In this document: positions 1 through 5,084 of the stretch, in pieces
How positions within the stretch are numbered: the stretch's first letter is position 1
Layout: each line of letters opens with the position of its first letter
NCBI GenBank assembly: GCA_964433975.1
Contig: CAYSSS010000070.1
Coordinates: 1-8,197, forward strand
Source of the DNA: 2-01-FULL-45-10 sp964433975
GTDB taxonomy: Bacteria; Omnitrophota; Gorgyraeia; 2-01-FULL-45-10
Reading direction: 5' to 3'
Length of the DNA: 8,197 nt
Notes under the pieces: model-generated
Seen by the model: only the letters and a program-made list of their open reading frames with translations
The model's database searches: none
What the model was told of the DNA's origin: nothing
Position numbers and translations under genes: made by a program

Positions 1-95
1 TCAAATATTGAAAGATCGCAAAACGCTTTCGTTGCTCCGCTGCCGTCAAGCTTATGAAGCCTTGATACTTCAAGCTTCAAATCTTCCTTAACCAT
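1..95 (-). CDS. SpoVG-like protein, N-terminal part (runs off left edge)
   Basis: The minus strand from the ATG at 95 is open to the window edge and gives 31 codons beginning MVKEDLKLEVSRLHKL, then DGSGATKAFCDLSIF. The pattern of a short beta strand, a turn with 'DGSGATKAF', and a second strand 'CDLSIF' matches my memory of the N-terminus of SpoVG-family proteins (small nucleic-acid-binding regulators of about 80-100 residues, first known from sporulation and septation control in Firmicutes). The start is well supported: a strong ribosome binding site (GAGGGGGTGA) lies 5 bases before the ATG, and a predicted ECF sigma promoter ends 28 bases before it. The predicted leader is about 25 bases. 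Most of the family's conserved residues lie beyond the edge, so the family call rests on a short stretch. An unrelated small protein remains possible. Confidence 0.6.
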   Translation of the reverse strand, partial: MVKEDLKLEVSRLHKLDGSGATKAFCDLSIF

Positions 96-248
96 ACTTT
101 TCACCCCCTCTCTTTCTCCCTACACTATAAGACGGAAAAGAGAGGCAAATTATTGCAAACTTTTTTTAAATAATCTATTTCACCGACGGAGAACGATATG
201 TCTTTGTTAAAAACTAAAAAGGAAGATTTGGGGAACTAACTTTTCACC
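78..248. repeat. Short repeats in the intergenic region and SpoVG-like start
   Basis: Two small repeats link the SpoVG-like gene start with the middle of the intergenic region. AAGGAAGATTTG is on the minus strand at 89-78 (SpoVG-like codons 3-6) and on the plus strand at 219-230, so it forms a 12-base inverted pair. ACTTTTCACC occurs in the same orientation at 96-105 (complement of the SpoVG-like ribosome binding region) and at 239-248. A minus-strand transcript reading through from the anti-sigma gene could pair 230-219 with 89-78. A transcript started at copy A would lack the upstream arm. Coincidence is possible. Confidence 0.4.
124..159 (-). promoter_or_regulatory. Predicted ECF sigma promoter upstream of SpoVG-like gene (copy A)
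   Basis: On the minus strand this reads TTTGCAATAATT (159 to 148), 8 variable bases, then TTTTCCGTCTTATAGT (139 to 124). The TGCAAT and CGTC cores are separated by 17 bases, a normal spacing for group 4 (ECF) sigma promoters, and CGTC is a common ECF -10 core. An A-rich stretch (TTTAAAAAAAG) lies just upstream, like an UP element. The two blocks are identical to those of copy B at 764-799, while the 8 bases between them differ almost completely, as expected for a promoter spacer. Transcription should start near 121-123. The cognate factor is inferred to be the ECF sigma encoded at 790-1380. Confidence 0.72.
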
Positions 249-272
249 TGAGGCGTGATAGTCTGAATAGCG

Positions 273-301
273 GAAGAAGGTTAAACCCTTCTTCTTTTTT
301 T
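273..301 (+). terminator. Intrinsic terminator on the plus strand
   Basis: GAAGAAGG (273-280) pairs perfectly with CCTTCTTC (287-294) across a six-base loop and is followed by a run of seven T on the plus strand. This is a good Rho-independent terminator for rightward transcription. On the minus strand the hairpin is followed by CGCTATTCAG, so it would not terminate the anti-sigma mRNA in the standard way, though it could act as a 3' stem 12 bases or more past that gene's stop. No recognised plus-strand gene lies in front of it (see findings). Confidence 0.6.
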
Positions 302-312
302 ATCTGGAGTTC

Positions 313-744
313 TTACAGCCTGTTCTTGGGGTCTCTATCGAGGGTGCTTAGTATGCGCGAAGCTTCCTTCTCTCCACCCTTCTTCCAGGCCTCATAGATC
401 ATGACGAGCATCTTCGTAGACTTGGCGTCAGAGACCCATTTTAGGCCCAATATCAGAGTAGCGGTGAGAAATTGTAAGAAAAATTCCCGGACAACGAAAG
501 ATAGAATGAACGAGATGATCGCCAGAATAAGATAGATATTTATTTTTTTCATAGGTTTGGCCTTCCTCTTTTTGAACGTCTCTACCGACTCTCCCGCGGA
601 AACCATATTATCCAGGCAGTCGTTACAGCATGCTATATGATCCTCAACCCTCTTTCTGCCCTCATCTGTCAAGGCGTTGCTCAAATAGTCAGCCAATTCC
701 GCCGCCAGAGGATGCGCTCCCGTACGCTGTTTCAAGTCTGTCAT
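313..744 (-). CDS. Membrane anti-sigma factor with zf-HC2-type zinc finger
   Basis: 143-residue protein. Residues 11-50 resemble the zf-HC2 domain of anti-sigma factors: an amphipathic helix (LAAELADYLSNALTD) followed by His36-x3-Cys40-x2-Cys43, the zinc ligands that characterise ZAS anti-sigma factors. These bind their ECF sigma on the cytoplasmic side of the membrane. A basic stretch (KKRKAKPMKK) precedes a hydrophobic region at 68-104, best read as two membrane helices with only Arg86-Glu87 between them. The rest (105-143) is a charged helical tail that would return to the cytoplasm, so there is no periplasmic sensor domain. The gene follows the ECF sigma gene by 45 bases but has its own predicted ECF promoter. 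A G9 run six bases before the ATG serves as ribosome binding site. The target is inferred to be the neighbouring sigma factor. Confidence 0.82.
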   Translation of the reverse strand: MTDLKQRTGAHPLAAELADYLSNALTDEGRKRVEDHIACCNDCLDNMVSAGESVETFKKRKAKPMKKINIYLILAIISFILSFVVREFFLQFLTATLILGLKWVSDAKSTKMLVMIYEAWKKGGEKEASRILSTLDRDPKNRL

Positions 745-763
745 ATTTTACCCCCCCCCTCAT

Positions 764-799
764 ACTATAAGACGGAAAAAACCCATCAATTATTGCAAA
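764..799 (-). promoter_or_regulatory. Predicted ECF sigma promoter upstream of anti-sigma gene (copy B)
   Basis: On the minus strand it reads TTTGCAATAATT (799 to 788), 8 variable bases, then TTTTCCGTCTTATAGT (779 to 764). TGCAAT and CGTC are 17 bases apart, exactly as in copy A at 124-159, and at least 28 of 36 positions are identical. The -35 block overlaps the last codons and stop of the sigma gene (TTG CAA TAA), so the anti-sigma gene can be transcribed separately from the sigma gene. The -10 ends 19 bases before the anti-sigma ATG. The predicted start, near 760-763, abuts the G9 run, giving a leader of only about 17-19 bases. Confidence 0.72.
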
Positions 800-1380
800 A
801 ATTTTTTAAGTTTCTCTTTTGCTCTTTTTATGTAGCTCGCGACCGTGCCCTTCGGCACGCCAAGAAATTCGGCGATCTCATGGTACTTCTTACCATGGAT
901 AAGGTGTAGTTTTATCATGATCTTCTCCGTCCCGGGAAGGGACTCTATCGCCAGGTCTATCCGCTCCTCCGTTTCAGCTCTCGCCAGATCATCATTCGGT
1001 CCGGGGATGCCGGATGGCAATATCTCATTCAACTCGACTTCATCTATCTTATGGGATAGCGATACCGCATTCTGAAACTGGCGTTCCTCTCTGGACCTGA
1101 AATGTTCCACGGCCGCATTTCCCGAAAGGATAGCGAGCCAATACGATATATCATCGCGATTCTTAATATGCGAAAGCTTGTCTTTATTCCATATATCGGA
1201 GAATATATCCTGCCTTATATCCTCTATATCCTGGATGGGTGCGTCGAGTCCGTATTTTTTTAAACGGTTTTGAATGGATACGTAGATGAGAGCGGAATAT
1301 TTTTTTATCAGGCCGGACCACGCGACGAGGTCCCTCTTAATGCAGGCTTCTATAAGATACCGGTCATTTTTTTCGTGCAT
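790..1380 (-). CDS. ECF (group 4) RNA polymerase sigma factor
   Basis: 196-residue protein with the two-domain layout of ECF sigma factors. The sigma-2 region is at about 8-97 and includes DIEDIRQDIFSDIW, the region 2.2 core-binding signature, and an aromatic-rich stretch (SYWLAILSGNAAVEHFRSR) corresponding to the -10 recognition and melting region. The sigma-4 region is at about 138-193, with 'SLPGTEKIMIKLHLIHGKKYHEIAEFLG' and the recognition helix 'VPKGTVASYIKRAKEKLKKFL', which reads the -35. There is no region 1.1 or 3. The ATG at 1380 lies inside the 3' end of the preceding gene (17-base overlap), with GGAAG a few bases upstream, so translation is probably coupled. The last codons contribute the -35 of copy B. 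The two copies of the ECF-type promoter downstream are the obvious candidate targets. Confidence 0.88.
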   Translation of the reverse strand: MHEKNDRYLIEACIKRDLVAWSGLIKKYSALIYVSIQNRLKKYGLDAPIQDIEDIRQDIFSDIWNKDKLSHIKNRDDISYWLAILSGNAAVEHFRSREERQFQNAVSLSHKIDEVELNEILPSGIPGPNDDLARAETEERIDLAIESLPGTEKIMIKLHLIHGKKYHEIAEFLGVPKGTVASYIKRAKEKLKKFLQ

Positions 1381-1705
1381 CTTCTTCCAGTTTCTTAACC
1401 GCCTCCTTAAGGTCCCCTATCTCCTTATCCTGGCGATTGAGCTCTTTTTCTATTGTTTTGAAATGCTCCTCCGTATCCATGAATTTTCGGTACGCATATT
1501 CATCGGCGGTCTCGATCAGCATGACGCTGCCCTGTTTACGCAGCCTCGCCCCCCTTGGCACGACCACATTCACGCTTCCCTCCCTGAGCGCTTCCATGCC
1601 CGGAGGTATTACGACATCGCCGTCATTCTGGCTTGCATCCTCGCCGTAAGCCGATCCCGTAAATAGAATGCATATGAAGGATAGGATGATAATAATTTTT
1701 GCCAT
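1364..1705 (-). CDS. Short exported protein with C-terminal coiled coil, unknown function
   Basis: 113 residues. A signal peptide spans about 1-21 (MAK, then a hydrophobic core IIIILSFICILF and a small-residue end GSAYG). Residues 31-66 look like a small beta-rich unit: VVIPPGMEALREG, then SVNVVVPRGARLRKQG and SVMLIET, with repeated Gly and Pro turns. Residues 76-113 form a charged heptad-like helix (HFKTIEKELNRQDKEIGDLKEAVKKLEED), probably a dimerising coiled coil. I do not recognise a named family. AAGGAGA four bases before the ATG supports the start. The 3' end overlaps the ECF sigma gene, so the two are expressed together. A link to envelope sensing through this sigma factor is inferred from position only. 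Confidence 0.75.
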   Translation of the reverse strand: MAKIIIILSFICILFTGSAYGEDASQNDGDVVIPPGMEALREGSVNVVVPRGARLRKQGSVMLIETADEYAYRKFMDTEEHFKTIEKELNRQDKEIGDLKEAVKKLEEDARKK

Positions 1706-1727
1706 ATTGTCTCCTTGGGGCGAGACT

Positions 1728-2018
1728 TTAATTACGCATCTGTTTCACCACTACCGTTCCCAGCGAAATCCCCTCTTTCTCCGAAAGCTCCTTTGCCCGT
1801 GCCTTGAGCTCATCTTTTGTCTTGACCAGATTCTCGAGGTAAAATTTCATATTAAGATAATCCTCGTTAAGTTTTGTAAGGCTCCTCGCAACGTCTTCCT
1901 TTTCGGCCCTGATCTCATCGACCTTCATCTTCAAGCTCTGTACTTCCATCTCTTTCGACTGGATGCTCACGCGGCTCTTGCTGCGCGCCTCTTTTTCATC
2001 TTCAAGCCCCCCTGACAA
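1728..2018 (-). CDS. Coiled-coil protein or C-terminal fragment of a larger one
   Basis: 96 residues if begun at TTG 2018. It is almost entirely charged, heptad-like helix (KSRVSIQSKEMEVQSLKMK, then EIRAEKEDVARSLTKLNEDY) and ends in a short hydrophobic tail, ISLGTVVVKQMRN. There is no signal peptide and no recognisable catalytic motif. The start is uncertain. An ATG at 2022 sits behind a strong AGGAGGAG site but runs into a stop after six codons. Removing one G from the GGGGGG at 2008-2013 would put that ATG in this frame. The upstream glucoamylase-like frame overlaps the first codons. The gene may therefore be frameshifted, or be the tail of a longer coiled-coil protein cut by the same event that truncated its neighbour. 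It lies 22 bases before the next gene, so co-transcription is likely. Confidence 0.5.
   Translation of the reverse strand: MSGGLEDEKEARSKSRVSIQSKEMEVQSLKMKVDEIRAEKEDVARSLTKLNEDYLNMKFYLENLVKTKDELKARAKELSEKEGISLGTVVVKQMRN
1924..2007 (-). repeat. 13-bp direct repeat next to the gene junction
   Basis: GCTTGAAGATGAA occurs on the minus strand at 2007-1995 and again at 1936-1924, 71 bases apart. In the coiled-coil frame the copies are read in different phases (LEDE and SLKMK), so protein repetition does not explain them. They sit at and just past the break in the glucoamylase-like gene. This could be coincidence in purine-rich coiled-coil coding sequence or a trace of slippage or recombination. 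Confidence 0.45.
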
Positions 2019-3183
2019 GCATGTTTATCTTCTCCTCCTGAAACCATCCATGCGAAAATTGTTGTTTAGCTGCGTTCAGAAAGTAGACCCAATTCATATT
2101 GTTATAGATCTGGGCGGCTTTTGTCTTTACCTCGCCTGTAAAATATTCACTTGCCGTGATAGCGCCTGCTAAGAAAAGCGCCATGTCAACCGTGGAGACT
2201 TCGCATGTGCCCTGACGGGTACCGTTCGTTTTTATAAAATGGTATAAAAATCCCGCGACTCCATAATTATTACCTGATGAAGTCTGACGGGACTGATAAT
2301 TTATACAATTGTCCAGTATCTGGTTTACGCGCGCTCTTGCCTGCGCCGGGGTAACGATCCAGTTGGGCGTAGTCTGATAACGCTCGGCCATTACGCATAG
2401 TGACGCTAGGCCAAAACCCGTTGCGGCAATATTTGAGAAATCCTTGTAATCGGCGTCTTTCACGAAACCATTAGATAACGCTACGTTGTAAAAATATAGA
2501 GCAGCTTTTGCCTGTGTCTGGTCCAGTAGATCACTATCCGTTATCGGCGGAAATGCGGGAAGGACATTCAATGAAATGGGCTGTGTATCAGTAAGTGAGC
2601 TGGCATCCGTTATCTTTGCGGTAAAATTAAATAAACTAGAACTACTGGGAATTCCGGTGATAGCGCCTGTGGCGCTATTGAGGTTGAGGACACCAGGTAG
2701 AGTCGAATTCACCACGGACCATGTATAAGGCGTCTTTCCGCCGGTCGCATTCAGATAGACGGAATAATTCTCTCCAACTATGGCATCCGGCAGGCTTGTA
2801 GTTAATATAGTCATAGGAGAAGTCATATTGAGAATTATCGTGTCGGAATAAGGGCCAGACCAGTTGCCGGCGGCGTCTTTATACTTAACACGTACGGTCT
2901 TTGAGCCGTCGCCTGATGGGAGCGTCCAGCTTTTTGTGGTGGCATAGGTTTCGGGTGTTGACCATGTGGAATTGTCATTTGAGAACCGCATCTGGGAGAG
3001 ACCGCTGCCTCCGGTATCAGTGGCCGAAAGATTTAGAGTTACGGTCGGGGTATTAGCATATTTGGCATCGCTGTTGATCTTTACGGAGCCTTTAGGAGAA
3101 GTGGTATCGGCGGCAAATACGCATGTTACAGCAGATAAAAAAACTGGGATCAGAATCCCAGCCATTAATTTTCGTGCGATCAT
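2002..3183 (-). CDS. Exported Ig-domain protein with truncated glucoamylase-like domain
   Basis: 393 residues. Signal peptide about 1-24. An Ig-like domain of bacterial surface type spans about 28-119, with the familiar pattern RFSNDNSTWSTPE and VRVKYKDAAGNWSG. A second Ig fold (He_PIG type, 'VGENYSVYLNATGGKTPYTW' and 'SATGAITGIPS') spans about 125-208. From about 217 the sequence follows the glucoamylase-like family (PF10091, as in beta-glucan-processing enzymes): GFGLASLCVMAERY, GVAGFLYHFIKTNGTR, CEVSTVDMALFLAGAI, FSHGWFQEE. The domain stops at about residue 383, well short of its usual length, and ends in an unrelated tail, KINMLVRGA. The half domain is probably inactive. The ATG is preceded by GGGAGG at a good distance, and an extended -10 promoter lies upstream. 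The protein would be exported and possibly surface-attached. Confidence 0.78.
   Translation of the reverse strand: MIARKLMAGILIPVFLSAVTCVFAADTTSPKGSVKINSDAKYANTPTVTLNLSATDTGGSGLSQMRFSNDNSTWSTPETYATTKSWTLPSGDGSKTVRVKYKDAAGNWSGPYSDTIILNMTSPMTILTTSLPDAIVGENYSVYLNATGGKTPYTWSVVNSTLPGVLNLNSATGAITGIPSSSSLFNFTAKITDASSLTDTQPISLNVLPAFPPITDSDLLDQTQAKAALYFYNVALSNGFVKDADYKDFSNIAATGFGLASLCVMAERYQTTPNWIVTPAQARARVNQILDNCINYQSRQTSSGNNYGVAGFLYHFIKTNGTRQGTCEVSTVDMALFLAGAITASEYFTGEVKTKAAQIYNNMNWVYFLNAAKQQFSHGWFQEEKINMLVRGA
2032..2039 (-). promoter_or_regulatory. Shine-Dalgarno-like site at the truncation point
   Basis: AGGAGGAG lies 9-11 bases before an ATG at 2022. The same bases are Gln-Glu-Glu codons of the glucoamylase-like domain (GWFQEE), the last residues that fit that family. 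It may be a true ribosome binding site of the coiled-coil gene and the microhomology at which two sequences were joined. Confidence 0.4.
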
Positions 3184-3250
3184 GTAAATCCTCCCATCTT
3201 ACAATACAAGGTACCGATATTGCACGATTTGGAACAGAGGCGTAATTGTA

Positions 3251-3278
3251 ATCATAGCATTGGGAAAAATTAATACAA
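3251..3278 (-). promoter_or_regulatory. Sigma-70-type extended -10 promoter
   Basis: On the minus strand TTGTAT (3278-3273) is separated by 16 bases from TATGAT (3256-3251), and TGC directly precedes the -10 hexamer, making an extended -10. The surrounding sequence is AT-rich. The start would be near 3244, about 60 bases before the Ig/glucoamylase-like ATG. This is the best candidate promoter for the transcript that continues through the coiled-coil genes to the ECF sigma gene. It differs from the two ECF-type elements. Confidence 0.5.
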
Positions 3279-3304
3279 TAATTAAAATCCAGATGTTTTA
3301 TGTC

Positions 3305-3323
3305 TTAACTATTAAGTAGTTAA
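3305..3323. repeat. AT-rich inverted repeat after the TPR gene
   Basis: TTAACTA (3305-3311) and TAGTTAA (3317-3323) form a 7-bp stem with a 5-base loop, about 20 bases past the TPR gene stop and upstream of the next promoter. There is no T run after it on the minus strand. It may be a weak transcript end or a protein-binding site. Confidence 0.3.
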
Positions 3324-3343
3324 AAACGATAAATGGCGTGTCG

Positions 3344-5071
3344 TTAATTACCTACTTGCTCCAGCTCTGAAATTCGCTCCTTTGCTCCTTCTATGTAATT
3401 GGCTAATTGCGGGGTGGCTAACTTAATGAAGTTCTTGTAAGCGTCTATGGCGTCTATGACGCGCCCTGCCTTTTCGCAGACTAAAGCTTTATTGAAATAA
3501 GCGTTGGCTGATTTCGGATTGGCCAGTATCGCTTTGTCAAAATCATCTATCCCCTGATCGTACATCCCCCTCTTCACATAGAGTATTCCGCGATTTATGT
3601 AGCCAGACATATGGTTTGGGCTGAGCTCGATGAATTTATTGTAGTCAGTAAGTGCCTTATCGTATCTACCCTGGTTATCCCATACGAGCCCGCGATTAAA
3701 ATAGCCCTCGGCATTCCCGGGATCCATCGATATAGCTTTATTGAAGTCCGAAACAGCCTGGTCATACTGGGTCCTGTTGGAATATACGATACCGCGGTTC
3801 AAGTACGCCTCGGCATATCTGGGATTCGCCTCTATAGCCTTCGCGTAATATTTCAGCGACTCTTCGTACTGGATCTTACCGTCGTAGACGAGCGCTATAT
3901 TAAAAAAGGCCTGCGCGAATTTCGGATTGATCTCGAGCACCTTATTGAAATCCGCCATAGCCTCGTCGGTCGATCCCTTGCGGGCGTAAGCGATGCCGCG
4001 GTTCATATAGGAATCTATATCTCTACTATCTGCGTCTATATTCTTTGTGAAATCAGATATGGCCCTGTCATAATCACCACTGGCCAGGTACGTGTTGGCG
4101 CGGTTAAAAAATATTTCGCTGCAGTCGGGCCTTAAGTCTATCGCTTTCGTGTAGTCGTATATAGCCTGCTTGTGATTGCCTTGCCTGGCGTAGACTACGC
4201 CGCGGTTAAAAAATGCTTCCGCGTACTGACCGTTAAGCTCCACCGCCTTATCGTAGTCTGCTATGGCGGCGTCGTTCTGTTCCTGGTTAAAATGGAGATT
4301 GCCCCTGTTCAAGTAGGCTTCGGGGTATTGCGGGTCCAGCTCCATCGCTTTGACGATGTCGGCCATCGACTTTTCGGTCTCCGTCTTGTTCGCGTACGAA
4401 ATGGCCCGAGACAGAAAGCTCTCGGCGTTCTTCGGGTCGATCTCTATCGACCTGTCGTAGTCGGCTAATGCTTCGTCGAACTTGCCTTCTCGCGCGCGTG
4501 TCAGCCCCCTGTTCAGGTAAGCGTCGGAACTCCTCGCGTCGAGCTCGATCGCTCTATTGAAATCGGCGATCGCCTCCAGGCGCATTCCTTTTTCGTTATA
4601 GACCTTGCCCCTGTCGACATACAAGGAAGGATCGTCCTCATATTCGTATACGGCCTTATTATAATAGTAGAGAGCCTGGTCGTACTGGCCCAGCTTTGTA
4701 TAGGCCAAACCGATATTCGCGTAAGCCTCCCCGTAAGACGGATCGAGCTCCAGAGCCCTCGTATAGTCGAGTATGGCCCTTTCAAACTCTCCCTTTTTGT
4801 AATAGACTATGCCCCTGTTTATGAAGGCCTCGGCATACCTGGGCCTCAGGTCGATCGCCGTGTTATAGTCGGATATAGCCTGGTCGTCCATCCCTTTACT
4901 TTCATAGATATTCCCGCGCTTGAAGTGCTGCTCGGCGCCGGAAGGGTCGGACTCTATCGAAATATTCAGGGAGTTAAGCGCCTCATCCAAATCAGCGCCC
5001 ACCTCCGCATAAGCCAGCCCGCATAACCCCAGTAGAATAATAAGAGATATTGTCGATATTCTTTTCAACAC
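3344..5071 (-). CDS. Exported TPR-repeat protein (15 tandem TPRs)
   Basis: 575 residues: a signal peptide at about 1-22 (MLKRISTISLIILLGLCGLA), a short helical lead-in with one degenerate half repeat, 15 consecutive TPR units at 46-555, and a 20-residue capping helix ending ISELEQVGN. The units follow the consensus AYLNRG-x2-Y-x3-G-x-YDxAIxDYxKAIELDP. Fifteen TPRs would make about two superhelical turns with a long peptide-binding groove. The location is periplasmic, since there is a signal peptide but no lipobox or further membrane segment. The role is probably protein-protein scaffolding in the envelope; the partner is unknown. The start is GTG at 5071, with GAGAGG nine bases upstream overlapping the stop of the preceding lipoprotein gene; TTG at 5068 is an alternative. 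It is the last gene of the secA-lnt-lipoprotein-TPR run. Confidence 0.9.
   Translation of the reverse strand: MLKRISTISLIILLGLCGLAYAEVGADLDEALNSLNISIESDPSGAEQHFKRGNIYESKGMDDQAISDYNTAIDLRPRYAEAFINRGIVYYKKGEFERAILDYTRALELDPSYGEAYANIGLAYTKLGQYDQALYYYNKAVYEYEDDPSLYVDRGKVYNEKGMRLEAIADFNRAIELDARSSDAYLNRGLTRAREGKFDEALADYDRSIEIDPKNAESFLSRAISYANKTETEKSMADIVKAMELDPQYPEAYLNRGNLHFNQEQNDAAIADYDKAVELNGQYAEAFFNRGVVYARQGNHKQAIYDYTKAIDLRPDCSEIFFNRANTYLASGDYDRAISDFTKNIDADSRDIDSYMNRGIAYARKGSTDEAMADFNKVLEINPKFAQAFFNIALVYDGKIQYEESLKYYAKAIEANPRYAEAYLNRGIVYSNRTQYDQAVSDFNKAISMDPGNAEGYFNRGLVWDNQGRYDKALTDYNKFIELSPNHMSGYINRGILYVKRGMYDQGIDDFDKAILANPKSANAYFNKALVCEKAGRVIDAIDAYKNFIKLATPQLANYIEGAKERISELEQVGN
3407..4936 (-). 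repeat. 15 x 102-bp TPR-coding repeat array
   Basis: Residues 46-555 of the TPR protein divide into 15 units of exactly 34 residues with no insertion or deletion, starting AEQHFKRGNIY and ending at AYKNFIKLATPQ. Units vary widely in sequence: unit 6 (AESFLSRAISYANKTETEK) and unit 11 (AQAFFNIALVYDGK) lack the NRG motif, so the array is old rather than a recent tandem expansion. Confidence 0.9.
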
Positions 5072-5084
5072 GATTGACCGCCTC

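Noticed and set aside
124..159. Copy A read as a housekeeping sigma-70 promoter (TTGCAA and TATAGT)
   Set aside because: These hexamers are 23 bases apart, too far for sigma-70, whereas the ECF reading has normal spacing and a matching second copy beside the sigma gene.
96..312. Known riboswitch or tRNA in the intergenic region before the SpoVG-like gene
   Set aside because: I looked for cores of common riboswitches, tRNA T-arm sequence and SRP/6S features on both strands and recognised none.
3195..3232. TGCAATA followed by TTGTATTGTA upstream of the Ig/glucoamylase-like gene as a third copy of the ECF promoter
   Set aside because: There is no CGTC core and the spacing does not match the 17 bases of the two real copies. 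The sigma-70-type extended -10 further upstream fits better.
3305..3323. AT-rich hairpin as an intrinsic terminator of the TPR transcript
   Set aside because: The stem is only A/T-rich with seven pairs and has no T run after it on the minus strand, so it is listed only as an inverted repeat.
3611..4468. Plus-strand open frames opposite the TPR gene
   Set aside because: They mirror the repeat structure of the TPR codons on the other strand and have no start signals or recognisable domains.
3407..4936. Regular 102-bp periodicity as a CRISPR array or tandem satellite
   Set aside because: The periodicity is the TPR coding unit. DNA repeats are divergent, in frame, and without spacer structure.
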